64,000 nucleotides of DNA from NCBI GenBank assembly GCA_043808305.1, contig JAZDFB010000123.1, positions 1 to 64,000 on the forward strand, in the 5' to 3' direction. Each line of letters starts with the position of its first letter. Positions within the stretch are counted from its first letter, which is position 1. Origin of the DNA: JBBAAP01 sp043808305 (GTDB lineage Bacteria > Planctomycetota > MHYJ01 > JACQXL01). The notes beneath the pieces were generated by a model that saw only the letters and a program-made list of their open reading frames with translations, did not search any database and was not told the origin of the DNA. Positions 19,126 through 28,624 of this stretch are shown piece after piece. The position numbers and the translations under genes are program-made.

Positions 19126-19878
19126 ATGGCAAAAGAAACCAGCATCGGAGGCGATAACTGCCGGTTCAGGAAAACCCTGTGGACCAGCATTCTGCGGGCC
19201 AAGGACAAATCAGCGCCCGGCTACCGCTCGTCGCTGACATATCTTATATCAGCTTACTGGAAACCGGTCTATTTCTATATCCGGCGCAAGGGTTATGACA
19301 TCGACGCGGCCAAAAACCTGACCCAATCGTTCTTCACGGTATTCATAGAAAAGGAGTTTATGAAATCAGTGGAGCGCGAAAGGGGCCGTTTCCGGACATT
19401 CATCCTGGCGGCGCTGAACCATTTCCTGTCCAAGGAGCGTGAGCGCCTGGAGGCGCAGAAACGGGGCGGCGGGCAGTCGTTATTATCGCTGGATTTCAAA
19501 CGGGCTGAAACTGAAATAAGCCTGGAACCGGCCAGCGCCGAAACGCCGGAGAAAACCCTGATCCGTGCCTGGGCGCAGTCCATACTCAAACTCGCCTCGG
19601 ATAACCTGCGCCGGGAGTTCAAGAAGAAATCACGCCAGATATTCATAGATATGTTTGATGCTTATCTGGCCGCCAAGACATCGGACCGGGCCGAGAACTA
19701 CAAGGCGCTGGCCAGCCAGTTCGGCGTAACCGAAACCGATATCCGCAATTATTTGCACCGCATCCGCCGCCGTTATAAGGAGCTGATAGAGGAAGAAATC
19801 GGCAAATACGTCACTACCAAGGAGGCGGTCCAGGAAGAGCTTAAGGAACTTTTCAGCGCTTTCAGCAATAATTATTGA
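19126..19878 (+). CDS. ECF-like RNA polymerase sigma factor, planctomycete type
   Basis: The protein has 250 residues. Region 2-like helices carry YLISAYWKPVYFYIRRKGYDIDAAKNLTQSFF and FMKSVERERGRFRTFILAALNHFLSKE, a pattern I associate with planctomycete sigma factors. A divergent region 4 (YKALASQFGVTETDIRNYLHRIRRRYKELI) should read the -35 element. It starts 4 bp after clpC, and its 3' end overlaps the leader of the kinase gene. No anti-sigma gene is adjacent; the kinase next door may take the regulatory role. The promoter it reads is unknown. Confidence 0.82.
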   Translation: MAKETSIGGDNCRFRKTLWTSILRAKDKSAPGYRSSLTYLISAYWKPVYFYIRRKGYDIDAAKNLTQSFFTVFIEKEFMKSVERERGRFRTFILAALNHFLSKERERLEAQKRGGGQSLLSLDFKRAETEISLEPASAETPEKTLIRAWAQSILKLASDNLRREFKKKSRQIFIDMFDAYLAAKTSDRAENYKALASQFGVTETDIRNYLHRIRRRYKELIEEEIGKYVTTKEAVQEELKELFSAFSNNY

Positions 19879-19928
19879 AACGATTTCAGGCTTTTCCGTC
19901 TAATAGGGGTAGAAAGGATAACAATCAT

Positions 19929-22175
19929 ATGAAAGAAGAAAACATCTGCCCCAAATGCGGAAAAACTATGGCTGCATCCGGCGCCTGCCCCAGATGCCTG
20001 GCTGATTTTGCCATGTCAGACACGGACGCCGGCAAGAAAGCCGAATCACCAAGCGATGAGCCGATTCTGCCCAACGACTCATTCATCGGCCCTTATAAAA
20101 TAGCCGGCCTGATAGGCCGTGGCGGCATGGGCACGGTTTATAAGGCGTATCAATCATCGCTGGACCGTTTCGTGGCCGTCAAGGTCCTGCCGGCCAAGCT
20201 GTCCTCGGACCCGGAATTCTTAAAGCGATTCAACCGCGAGGCCAAGGCGCTGGCCAGATTATCGCATCCTAATATCGTGCCGGTTTACGATATGGGCCAG
20301 GCCGGCAACAGTTTCTATTTTGTGATGGAGTTCGTGGAAGGCGTTGCCCTGCGTGATTTGATAGCGGATAAAAAACTATTGCCGGCCGAGGCGCTGGCGC
20401 TTGTGCCGCAGCTCTGCGACGCGCTGGAATACGCCCATTCCGAAGGCGTCATCCACCGCGATATCAAGCCGGAAAACCTGCTCATAGACAAAAAAGGCCG
20501 TATTAAAATAGCCGACTTCGGCCTGGCCCGGATTGTCAAAGGCGATGTCCAGTCTGACCCCCTTACAAAAACCAACGAGGTCATGGGCACGTTTGACTAT
20601 ATGGCGCCGGAACAGCGGACGAGAACCAAGGATACGGACCACCGGGTGGATATTTATTCGCTGGGCGTGGTCTTTTACGAGATGCTCACCGGCGAACTGC
20701 CTATCGGCCGGTTTGAACTACCCAGCCGCAAGGTCCAGATTGATGTCCGGCTGGATGATGTCGTCTTAAAGGCACTGGAGCAGGAACCTTCCAAGCGTTA
20801 TCAGCGGGCCAGCGATGTCGGCACGGCCGTGTCCAAGATTGTCTCGGAACCCGCGCCGGCAGAGGCGGTATCTTCCGAGGGCCGGGGAAAATCCGGATAC
20901 GACCCATTATCTATTTTCAGCTTCGTATTATCATTGATTCCGTTAGGCATTACCCAAATACTGGGGATTATATTCGGCATCGTTGGCATCCGCCGGATAA
21001 ACCGGTCCAAGGAACAGTTAAAAGGCACCGGATTAGCCATCGCCGGTATTGCCCTTTCAACTATTACGCTGATACCGATTGTTTTTATATTGATGGCGAT
21101 TATGGTCCCATCATTTCTCAAAGATGGCCGTATGGCGGTAGATAGAGAGATGGAAGCAAATCAGAAAACGGCGGTTGAGGCATTGCAGAGATTGGCACTG
21201 GCGCAGGAAATTTATTGCGGAGGCGACCTACAGGAAGGGTATGCCGAATCTATTAAGGATGTCTGCAAATACAAGGTTATAGCGGAGATTATCAGCCTGG
21301 ATACGGATAAAATTGCCGCGGCTGATGAGGTTAGCATGGGCGCGAATGCCCGGCCTTGTCACGGGTATTTCTTCCGGGTAATTCCCTGGGGATTATCGGG
21401 CAGAGACCCTTGGTATAGGAGCGGCGATACCTTTGTGATAGCCGCTTATCCGGAAAAACCATCCGGTAAAACATTTGTCGTGGATGCAAGGCGAATCGTT
21501 TATTCCAAATCATTAGGCAATCTCAGATACCCAAATACCTGGCAGACTCTTGATGATAAAAATATGGAGACTGACCCGGCCAGGGACGGTTGGGTAACCG
21601 AGAAACGATTAGAGTTAGAGGCGGAATTGAAGCAACATCAGGAAGAGATGAAACAGGTAAAGGTTGAGAGAGCGTTTGATGGGTATCTCGAACATGCAAA
21701 ACAAGTTATGGGCGTGGACTATAAAGGTCGCTACATAGAAGCCATATATGCGTTAAATGAAGCGCTAAAGATAAAAGATGATAACCAGGCAAAAGAACTG
21801 CTTAAACAATGCGAATTGCAACAGTCCAAAGAGTTAGAACCCCTTTTAGCGGATGGGAAGAAACTTATGGGTGAAGGCGGATATGAAGAGGCGATAAAAA
21901 TATTTAATCAGGCTCTGAAGGTAAAGGATGATAACCAGATAAAAGAACTGATTAAACAATGCCAAGGGTTGGTGGAACAGAAAAAACAGCAGGCTCAGGC
22001 GCAGAAGGAGTCAGCTGATTTTTTAGAATTTGGGAAAGCACTTATGGATAATCGCGAATATGCAAGGGCAATAGGAACATTTAATAAGGCACTCCAACTC
22101 AAGGATGACAATCAGACAAGAGAGCTTATTAAACAATGCGAAGAATTGCTTAAAAAACAGCAACAGCAGAAATAG
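19929..22175 (+). CDS. Zinc-ribbon Ser/Thr protein kinase with membrane and repeat tail (kinase 1)
   Basis: About 748 residues from the ATG after AAAGGATAA; an in-frame TTG further upstream is less likely because the paralogue starts with the same MKEENICPKCG. In order: zinc ribbon (CPKCG...CPRC), Hanks-type kinase (GRGGMGTVYKAY, VAVKVLP, HRDIKPENLLID, DFGLAR, APEQR), a DUF4190-like two-helix membrane segment (FSFVLSLIPLGITQILGII), a soluble region, and three ~70-residue helical repeats each with DDNQ..KELIKQCE. All key kinase residues are present. I infer a membrane sensor kinase signalling with the adjacent sigma factor. Confidence 0.88.
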   Translation: MKEENICPKCGKTMAASGACPRCLADFAMSDTDAGKKAESPSDEPILPNDSFIGPYKIAGLIGRGGMGTVYKAYQSSLDRFVAVKVLPAKLSSDPEFLKRFNREAKALARLSHPNIVPVYDMGQAGNSFYFVMEFVEGVALRDLIADKKLLPAEALALVPQLCDALEYAHSEGVIHRDIKPENLLIDKKGRIKIADFGLARIVKGDVQSDPLTKTNEVMGTFDYMAPEQRTRTKDTDHRVDIYSLGVVFYEMLTGELPIGRFELPSRKVQIDVRLDDVVLKALEQEPSKRYQRASDVGTAVSKIVSEPAPAEAVSSEGRGKSGYDPLSIFSFVLSLIPLGITQILGIIFGIVGIRRINRSKEQLKGTGLAIAGIALSTITLIPIVFILMAIMVPSFLKDGRMAVDREMEANQKTAVEALQRLALAQEIYCGGDLQEGYAESIKDVCKYKVIAEIISLDTDKIAAADEVSMGANARPCHGYFFRVIPWGLSGRDPWYRSGDTFVIAAYPEKPSGKTFVVDARRIVYSKSLGNLRYPNTWQTLDDKNMETDPARDGWVTEKRLELEAELKQHQEEMKQVKVERAFDGYLEHAKQVMGVDYKGRYIEAIYALNEALKIKDDNQAKELLKQCELQQSKELEPLLADGKKLMGEGGYEEAIKIFNQALKVKDDNQIKELIKQCQGLVEQKKQQAQAQKESADFLEFGKALMDNREYARAIGTFNKALQLKDDNQTRELIKQCEELLKKQQQQK

Positions 22176-22181
22176 GAGCAA

Positions 22182-22207
22182 TCGGCGCTGCCACGGGACA
22201 GCGCCGA
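22182..22207 (+). terminator. Hairpin terminator between kinase 1 and the FKBP gene
   Basis: A perfect 9-bp stem, TCGGCGCTG with CAGCGCCGA and an 8-nt loop, follows the kinase stop by 6 bp. The AT-rich tail is weak, but the position between two converging genes suits a two-way terminator. Confidence 0.6.
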
Positions 22208-22232
22208 ATAATTATGGGGAAGACAACCTATC

Positions 22233-22691
22233 TTATTGCACGCCGAGCAGTTCCACCTCGAATACAAGCGTGGAGTTGGGCGGAATAGTACTGCCCGCGC
22301 CGCGCGAGCCGTAACCGAGTTGAGACGGGATAATCAGCTTGCGCTTGCCGCCGATTTTCATTCCGGCCACGCCTTCATCCCATCCGCGGATAACCTGTCC
22401 GGCGCCCAAACCGAAACCAAACGGTTCGCCCCGGTCTTTGGAGCTGTCGAACTTGGTGCCGTTGGTCAACCAGCCGGTATAATGCACCGATACATTCATG
22501 CCCGGTTTTGCCTCGGCGCCTGTACCAACGGTCAGGTCGATGTATTTCAGTCCGGACGGGGTGGCGATTTCGGCCGGGTTCTTGCTAGCATTGCTGTTCT
22601 CCATAGGGATTGTCTCCTCTCCGCAGCCGGATACGAGAAGGGACGCCATCAAAATCCCGTAAACGGCCGTCAGTTTGATCAGATTATTCAT
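22233..22691 (-). CDS. FKBP-type peptidyl-prolyl isomerase lipoprotein
   Basis: The protein has 152 residues. A lipoprotein signal ends in LLVSGC (Cys 23), so the enzyme sits on a membrane facing the periplasm. The FKBP domain (about 45-152) is complete: VSVHYTGWLTNGTKFDSS, PFGFGLGAGQVIRGWDEGV, the KLIIPSQLGYG strand and the closing LVFEVELLGV. It speeds up proline isomerisation during folding of exported proteins. AAAGGAG precedes the ATG by 7-8 nt. It is a single gene facing the kinase operon. Confidence 0.94.
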   Translation of the reverse strand: MNNLIKLTAVYGILMASLLVSGCGEETIPMENSNASKNPAEIATPSGLKYIDLTVGTGAEAKPGMNVSVHYTGWLTNGTKFDSSKDRGEPFGFGLGAGQVIRGWDEGVAGMKIGGKRKLIIPSQLGYGSRGAGSTIPPNSTLVFEVELLGVQ

Positions 22692-22785
22692 ATAGTTACT
22701 CCTTTCTGGGCGTAAATTTATTATATCAAACGGATGCAGTCAAATTAAATAATACTTATTTTAGCCGGGAATATAAGATTTACTA

Positions 22786-22813
22786 TTGACAAAATTAGGC
22801 CGGTTGTTATACT
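22786..22813 (+). promoter_or_regulatory. Strong sigma-70-type promoter of the wHTH gene
   Basis: TTGACA, 16 nt, TATACT. The leader is about 45 nt and ends in GGAGGGAGGTGA, a very strong ribosome binding site about 6 nt before the ATG. Confidence 0.75.
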
Positions 22814-22866
22814 GCCATCTCCCGGAAAGAACTGTATTTTAATATTTTGGAGGGAGGTGACAAATA

Positions 22867-23103
22867 ATGTTAAAGATAGAAATCGGTAAGACGGCGGGCG
22901 AGATGTGGAAATTCCTGGGCAAAAACGGCAAGACGCCGCTGTCAACAATATCCCAGGAAATGAAACTGAAACCGGACATTACGACGATGGCAATCGGCTG
23001 GCTGGCCAGGGAGAATAAAATCAACGTCCAGCGCGAAGGCAAGTCGGTATCCGCAGCCCTGAATGACACCGAGGCGAAGGTTTACAAGCAGGTCCAGAAG
23101 TAA
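22867..23103 (+). CDS. Small winged-helix protein (DUF2582 family)
   Basis: The protein has 78 residues and is a single winged helix: GEMWKFLGKNGKTPLSTISQEM, then MAIGWLARENKINVQREGKS for the recognition region and wing. This matches the DUF2582 family, found in many anaerobes as free-standing small proteins of unknown target. Strong promoter and ribosome-binding signals suggest high expression, more like an abundant nucleoid or adaptor protein than a rare repressor. No operator is recognisable. Confidence 0.82.
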   Translation: MLKIEIGKTAGEMWKFLGKNGKTPLSTISQEMKLKPDITTMAIGWLARENKINVQREGKSVSAALNDTEAKVYKQVQK

Positions 23104-23135
23104 ACCCGCAGATGGCAAGAATTTAACTTTTACGG

Positions 23136-24500
23136 CTAAGAAGTTTTTTCTATGGCGCGATAGGCCGAATCCAACAGGAATTCCAACTGCCGGTTTGTGA
23201 TACTCAGCGGCGGTATCAGGACAATCACATCACCCAAGGGGCGCAGGATTATCCCGAACTTGCGGGCTTCAAGGATAACCCTGTGCCCCATTCTAATTTC
23301 ATACGGATAAGGTTCTTTGGTTTTTTTGCTCCTGACCAATTCGATGCCAGCCATAAACCCGCACTGCCTGATATCTCCGACATTCGGCAGGTTATGGAAT
23401 TTTTCAAGGCGTTCCTTGAGCCGGCGTATTTTGAGTTGAAGCCGCCGGATGGTTTGCTCTTGGCGGAATATTTCCAGGTTAGCCAGTGCGGCGGCGCAAG
23501 CCAGCGGGTTGCCGGTATATGTATGCCCGTGGAAGAAAGTCTTTTTGTCTTCAGCCCGGCCCAGGAAGGCGTTGAATATTTTTTCGGTGGTAATGGTCGC
23601 GGCCAGAGGCAAGTAGCCTCCGGTGATGCCCTTGGCCACGGTCATGATATCGGGCCGGATAGATTCGTGTTCGCAGGCGAACATCCGTCCGGTCCGTCCG
23701 AACCCGGTGGCTACTTCGTCGGTGACAAGGAGTATGTTATGTTCGGTGCACAGCCGGCGAAGCCGTTTAAGAAATCCGACCGGTTGGGTAATCATTCCGG
23801 CCGCGCCCTGAATCAGGGGTTCGATAACCACCGCGGCTAATTCCCGGCAATGTTTCTTGATTAGTTGTTCCGCTGCGGCCAGGCAGGATATTTTACAGGT
23901 AGTTCTTTCCAGCTTCAGCGGGCACCTGTAACAGTACGGCGCCAGCGCCCGGATAGTCCGGAAAAGCATGGGTTTATATGCCGCGTGGAACAGGTCCATC
24001 CCGCCCAGGCTGACCGAACCGATGGTGTCGCCGTGATAGGCATTGGCAAAGGTAAGAAATTTGGTTTTGCGGGCATTAACTTTATGGTTGCCGGGCGCCT
24101 GCTGCCAGAACTGGAATGCCATTTTTAGGGCGATTTCCACGGCCGTGGAGCCGCTGTCGGAATAAAATACACGGGTCAGGCCTTGGGGCGCGATGCCGAT
24201 AAGCTGTCGGGCCAGTTCGATGGCCGGGATATTAGCCAGCCCAAGCATGGTGGAATGGGCGACCCGGCCGAGCTGACGGCGGATAGCGTTGTTTATTTCT
24301 GGCCGGCCGTGCCCATGGACGTTGCACCAGAGCGAAGATACGCCATCCAGATATGCCCGGTTATCGGTATCATAAAGATAATTGCCCTTGGCCCGGCTGA
24401 TTACCAAAATATCATCAGACATCCAATCCTTCATCTGGGTGAACGGGTGCCAGAGATATTTTTTGTCGAGTCTTGACAACTCCCGAACGCGGTTATTCAT
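23136..24500 (-). CDS. bioA: Adenosylmethionine-8-amino-7-oxononanoate aminotransferase
   Basis: It transfers an amino group from S-adenosylmethionine to KAPA, giving DAPA in biotin synthesis, with pyridoxal phosphate. The protein has 454 residues, usual for BioA. Motifs: YLWHPFTQMKDW at the start, YLDGVSSLWCNVHGHGRPEI, SGSTAVEIALKMAFQFW, AYHGDTIGSVSLG, LLVTDEVATGFGRTG with the PLP-binding Asp, MTVAKGITGGYLPLAAT with the Schiff-base Lys, and FFHGHTYTGNPLACAAALANL. No other biotin gene is in the window. No Shine-Dalgarno is visible. Confidence 0.94.
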   Translation of the reverse strand: MNNRVRELSRLDKKYLWHPFTQMKDWMSDDILVISRAKGNYLYDTDNRAYLDGVSSLWCNVHGHGRPEINNAIRRQLGRVAHSTMLGLANIPAIELARQLIGIAPQGLTRVFYSDSGSTAVEIALKMAFQFWQQAPGNHKVNARKTKFLTFANAYHGDTIGSVSLGGMDLFHAAYKPMLFRTIRALAPYCYRCPLKLERTTCKISCLAAAEQLIKKHCRELAAVVIEPLIQGAAGMITQPVGFLKRLRRLCTEHNILLVTDEVATGFGRTGRMFACEHESIRPDIMTVAKGITGGYLPLAATITTEKIFNAFLGRAEDKKTFFHGHTYTGNPLACAAALANLEIFRQEQTIRRLQLKIRRLKERLEKFHNLPNVGDIRQCGFMAGIELVRSKKTKEPYPYEIRMGHRVILEARKFGIILRPLGDVIVLIPPLSITNRQLEFLLDSAYRAIEKTS

Positions 24501-24561
24501 ATAATAAATTTAACTATAACTTTTTTATTACCGATGTCAAATAAGCGGCGTAGTGTTTCTA

Positions 24562-24596
24562 TACTCTGGCAGTATCCTTCACAGACTGCCGAACTA
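24562..24596. repeat. Palindromic repeat, copy E (short hybrid)
   Basis: GGCAGT pairs with ACTGCC around an 11-nt loop, with a flanking TACTCTGGCAG and GCCGAACTATTA. It looks like the left end of hairpin 1 joined to the right end of hairpin 2. It lies just before the ribosome binding site of the aspartate kinase gene. Confidence 0.65.
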
Positions 24597-24614
24597 TTAA
24601 TCGAAAGGTGCTTG

Positions 24615-25991
24615 ATGAAAGTCCTTAAATTCGGCGGCGCCAGCCTGAAAAACCCGGCCGCTTTCCGCGACGTAGCCAGGATAATCATCAATACACGCGA
24701 TGAAAAAGCGGTAGTGCTTTCGGCGCTTAACGGCGTGACGGACAGCCTGATTGGCTTCATCAGGATTATTTCAAGGAAGCCCCAAAACGAGGCGCTGATA
24801 AAAAGATTTGTCCGTAAGCTGAAAGACCGGCATCTTAATATACTGGAAAATGCGGTGGGAAAAAGAGCCATAAGGGCTGAAACTATCCGGGCGCTAAACC
24901 TTAACCTGTCTAAATTGGAGCGGCTTTTCTACGGAATCAGTTACATAGAAGAAGTCAGCAACCGGAGCCGTGATTTTATCATCAGTTTCGGCGAACGGCT
25001 GATTGTCCTGGTAATGGCTGATGTGCTTCACAGCATGGGTGCAAAGACCGAGCCGCTGGAGACCGATAAAATCGGCCTCATTACAGACGGTGATTTCGGC
25101 AAGGCATCGGCAATCCTACCTTTGACTACCAATAATTTAAGACAGAATCTCACGCCTCTTATAAAAAAAGGCGTAACCCCGCTGATAACCGGATTCTTCG
25201 GCTGTGACCGGCACCAACGCACCACCACCTTTGGACGGGGTGGGAGCGATTATAGCGCCTCTGTTGTGGCTTACGCCCTTGATGCCGACCAGCTGGAAAT
25301 ATGGAAAGACGTTAATGGTTTTATGAGCGTCAGCCCGAAGATAGTCCGGAGCGGGTACCTTATAGATGTTCTTTCTTATGACGAAGCGGCCGAGCTGGCG
25401 TATTTCGGCGCCGAGATACTTCATCCGCGGATGGTCGAGCCGGCGATGCTGAAGAAAATTCCGATAATTATCCGAAATACATTCAATCCCAAGCATAAAG
25501 GCACGGCTATCGTGGCCGAAGGATACGAAAGAAAAGGAATCGTCAAAGGCATTGCTTACGACAGGAATATTGCTATCCTGAAAATCCACGGGGCCGGCGT
25601 AGGCTACAAGCCGGGTGTCCTGCAGGACATTACTTCAAGTATTGCCAACTGCGGGCTTAATATCAAGTCAGTCATAACATCCCAGACCTGTATAAACATA
25701 TTGCTGGCCAAAGATGATTTGGAACAAGCCTATAAATCCCTATCAAAGGCCCACGTTAACATTATTGAGCATCTTGAGAAAGTAAGAGGCATTGCGCTGA
25801 TTGGGATAGTTGGTGAAGGGCTGGTTAAAGCCAAAGGGTTGGCAGCGCAGGTTTTCAAGGCGGTGGCTGATGAAGGTGTGAACGTGGAAGTAATTTCAGC
25901 CGGGGCATCTTCGGTGGCATATTATTTCATCATCAAAGATAAATTCCTGAAGCGCGCGGTCCGGGCTATTTATCAGCAGTTCTTCGATTAG
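24615..25991 (+). CDS. Aspartate kinase
   Basis: It phosphorylates aspartate, the first step to lysine, threonine and methionine. The chosen ATG gives 458 residues, starts MKVLKFGGASLKNP (the KFGG ATP motif) and follows AAAGGTG by 4 nt; a longer frame upstream only reads through a palindromic repeat. The kinase domain has SFGERL and TTFGRGGSDYSA. Two ACT domains follow (about 320-380 ILKIHGAGVGYKPGVLQDI and about 395-458 ALIGIVGEGLVKAKGLA), which normally bind lysine or threonine for feedback control. Close to LysC of archaea and bacteria; no homoserine dehydrogenase is fused. Confidence 0.93.
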   Translation: MKVLKFGGASLKNPAAFRDVARIIINTRDEKAVVLSALNGVTDSLIGFIRIISRKPQNEALIKRFVRKLKDRHLNILENAVGKRAIRAETIRALNLNLSKLERLFYGISYIEEVSNRSRDFIISFGERLIVLVMADVLHSMGAKTEPLETDKIGLITDGDFGKASAILPLTTNNLRQNLTPLIKKGVTPLITGFFGCDRHQRTTTFGRGGSDYSASVVAYALDADQLEIWKDVNGFMSVSPKIVRSGYLIDVLSYDEAAELAYFGAEILHPRMVEPAMLKKIPIIIRNTFNPKHKGTAIVAEGYERKGIVKGIAYDRNIAILKIHGAGVGYKPGVLQDITSSIANCGLNIKSVITSQTCINILLAKDDLEQAYKSLSKAHVNIIEHLEKVRGIALIGIVGEGLVKAKGLAAQVFKAVADEGVNVEVISAGASSVAYYFIIKDKFLKRAVRAIYQQFFD

Positions 25992-26084
25992 CTTTCCGGA
26001 AAGCCGCGTATTTCAATTTGACATTTCATGGACGGGTATTTTTGTTGACTTTTCAAGTCTATTATAGCAATAATATCAGGATAG

Positions 26085-28613
26085 ATGAAAGACAAAACCG
26101 TTAATTCAAGCGATAAACTCCAGCTCGAAATCCCCCTAAAACATAAAGCCCTTTTTGATGTTCTTAACAATCTGTCTGTTTGCGTGGTGGTGCTAAACAG
26201 GAAAGGGGAAATAGTGCTTTTTAATAAGGCGGCCCAACAACTAACCGGGTATTCGCTGGATAACCTGAAAGGCAAGCCAATCTGGAGCGAATTTACGCCG
26301 CCGGACGAAATAGAAAAAGTAAAGGCTATGTTCGTCGGGCTGAAAAATGCTAAGTCTATCGAACCTATGGAACGGGTTTGGAAATCCAAGACTGGCCAGG
26401 ATCGTTGGATCCGCTGGTCCGCCAACATCATATTAAATGACTCTAATGAAGTGGAATATATCATCGGCACCGGCATAGATTTGACCAGCCAGAAAGAAGC
26501 GGAAAATACCCTTAGAAATAATGAAACTTTTTTAAATAGTGTATTTTCCAGCATTCAGGATGGTGTCAGTGTCCTTGATAACGATTATAATATACTTAAA
26601 GTAAACCGCTCTATGGAAAAGTGGTACGAACACGCTATGCCGCTGGTCGGTAAAAAGTGCTACCAAGCCTATCACTTAAGAGAAAAACCGTGCGAGATAT
26701 GCCCGACTCGTAAAACATTGGAAACTAACCAGCCCGCTTTCGAGGTTGTCCCCAAAACCGGACTGAAAGGCAAGATTGTCGGTTGGCAGGGGTTGTATAC
26801 ATTTCCTCTAATGAATAATGTGACCAGTAAGCAGCTGGGGGTTATTGAATACGTCCGGGATATCTCAAAAGAGAAGCAGGTCGAAGAAGACCTGAAAGAA
26901 AGCGAAGAGAAATATCGAACCATTATTGAAAACGCCAATGATATTATTTGGACGCTGGATATCAACGGGAATTTTACATTTGCCAACCGGCAGGCCGAAA
27001 TAACCACCGGGCATAACTTAGAAAGCTGGATAGGAAAATCTTTTACTCCATTGGTGCATCCGAACGATGTAACTATAGTTAATGAAACAGCAGAAAAAGT
27101 ATTGGCCGGCGAATCGCAACAACTCACGATCAGGCTTTATAACCGGAATGGGGTGCTAATAACTGCGGCTATTAATGCCGCTCCAATTTATAAAAAAGGA
27201 GTTGTCGCTGGGATGGTGTGCTTTGGACGCGATATTACAGCCCGAAAAATGATGGAAGACGCCTTGCATCAGAGCGAAAAACGTTATCGGATTCTGGCTG
27301 AAACCGCCCAGGATATCATATTTATTGTTGATTACAACGGCGTTGTTCAGTATGTCAACACCTGCGCAGCCAATGTGCTCCGAAAAAATCAGGCAGAGCT
27401 TATCGGCAAAAATATCGGGGATTTATTCCCGGTTGAAACAGGCAGCAGGTTTAAAACAAATATTCAAAAAGTATTTGACAGCGGCCAACCATTGTATATC
27501 CGGGACCAAACGAAATATCCAACCGGAGAAGTGTGGTTGGGCAGTTGGTTGGCTCCGATCAAGAATGCATCCAAAAATGTAACATCGGTTATGGGCATTT
27601 CAAGGGATGTTACCAAACAAAAACAAGTAGAAGATGCATTGTATGAAAGCGAGTCAAAATACCGCAATTTGGTGGAAAATATACAGGATGGAATTTTTGT
27701 TATCCAGGATACCAAGACACAATTTGTCAATGATGCTTTTGTTAAAATGTTCGGATATCCAGTAGAGGAAATTATTGGTTCTGATTTCAGAAAGTTTATT
27801 GCGCCGGAAGATGTGGCTACCGTTGAAGAACGTTATTTCAAAAGGCAATCCGGTGAAAAAATACCGAAAGAATACGACTTCCGAATTATACACAAAGACG
27901 GCAAAACTAAGGTGCCGGTCAACTTAACCGTAGGGATTATTACTTACAAAAACCGGGTCGCCACTATGGGCACCCTTAAAGATATTACTGCACACAAATT
28001 GGCAGAAGCGGCGTTAAAACAAAGTTTAAACCAAACACAAAAAACTTTAAAGGGGATTGTTAACACTCTTTCTTTTATTGCCGAAAAAAGAGACCCTTAT
28101 ACCGCGGGCCATCAATTCAATACGGCGCGTCTGGCCGAAGCCATAGCCAAGGAAATGAACCTGCCCGAGGAAAAGATAGAGTGTATCAGGATTGCGGCAA
28201 TCCTTCATGATATCGGAAAAATATCCGTCCCGGCGGAAATTCTCAGTAAACCGGGGAAATTAACTGAAACCGAATTAGATATCATTAAAATACATCCTCA
28301 AAGCGGGTTTGAAATATTGCAGAATATCGAGTTCCCCTGGCCGATTGCCCAGGTTATCCACCAACATCATGAACGCCTGAATGGCTCGGGGTACCCGCTT
28401 GGTATTTCAGGTAAAGATATTCTTATTGAATCGAAAATATTGGGCGTTGCTGACGTAGTTGAGTCTATGGCCCTCGAGCGCCCATACCGAGCTGTCAAAG
28501 GGCTGAATGCGGCACTTGATGAAATAACTAATAATAAAGGCCTGCTTTATGATTCCGAAGCGGTTGATGCTTGTGTTAGGCTGTTTAAGGAAAAAGGTTT
28601 TAAGCTAGGATAA
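26085..28613 (+). CDS. Multi-PAS sensor with HD-GYP domain
   Basis: The protein has 842 residues and no transmembrane helix. Five PAS domains (about 20-140, 145-270, 275-395, 400-520, 525-640) lead to an HD-GYP domain (about 655-842) with AILHDIGKISVP, HPQSGFEIL and HHERLNGSGYP; these supply the metal ligands and GYP motif of c-di-GMP phosphodiesterases. The second PAS has a CEICPT motif (CxxC) inside an insertion, a possible redox or metal switch. No receiver or GGDEF domain is present. It likely lowers c-di-GMP in response to a small cytoplasmic signal. The glycerate kinase gene follows by 11 bp. Confidence 0.93.
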   Translation: MKDKTVNSSDKLQLEIPLKHKALFDVLNNLSVCVVVLNRKGEIVLFNKAAQQLTGYSLDNLKGKPIWSEFTPPDEIEKVKAMFVGLKNAKSIEPMERVWKSKTGQDRWIRWSANIILNDSNEVEYIIGTGIDLTSQKEAENTLRNNETFLNSVFSSIQDGVSVLDNDYNILKVNRSMEKWYEHAMPLVGKKCYQAYHLREKPCEICPTRKTLETNQPAFEVVPKTGLKGKIVGWQGLYTFPLMNNVTSKQLGVIEYVRDISKEKQVEEDLKESEEKYRTIIENANDIIWTLDINGNFTFANRQAEITTGHNLESWIGKSFTPLVHPNDVTIVNETAEKVLAGESQQLTIRLYNRNGVLITAAINAAPIYKKGVVAGMVCFGRDITARKMMEDALHQSEKRYRILAETAQDIIFIVDYNGVVQYVNTCAANVLRKNQAELIGKNIGDLFPVETGSRFKTNIQKVFDSGQPLYIRDQTKYPTGEVWLGSWLAPIKNASKNVTSVMGISRDVTKQKQVEDALYESESKYRNLVENIQDGIFVIQDTKTQFVNDAFVKMFGYPVEEIIGSDFRKFIAPEDVATVEERYFKRQSGEKIPKEYDFRIIHKDGKTKVPVNLTVGIITYKNRVATMGTLKDITAHKLAEAALKQSLNQTQKTLKGIVNTLSFIAEKRDPYTAGHQFNTARLAEAIAKEMNLPEEKIECIRIAAILHDIGKISVPAEILSKPGKLTETELDIIKIHPQSGFEILQNIEFPWPIAQVIHQHHERLNGSGYPLGISGKDILIESKILGVADVVESMALERPYRAVKGLNAALDEITNNKGLLYDSEAVDACVRLFKEKGFKLG

Positions 28614-28624
28614 TTAATAATCAA

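Noticed and set aside
24534..24614. Longer N-terminus of aspartate kinase
   Set aside because: The extension is encoded by a palindromic repeat, and the KFGG start lies right after the ribosome site at 24604.
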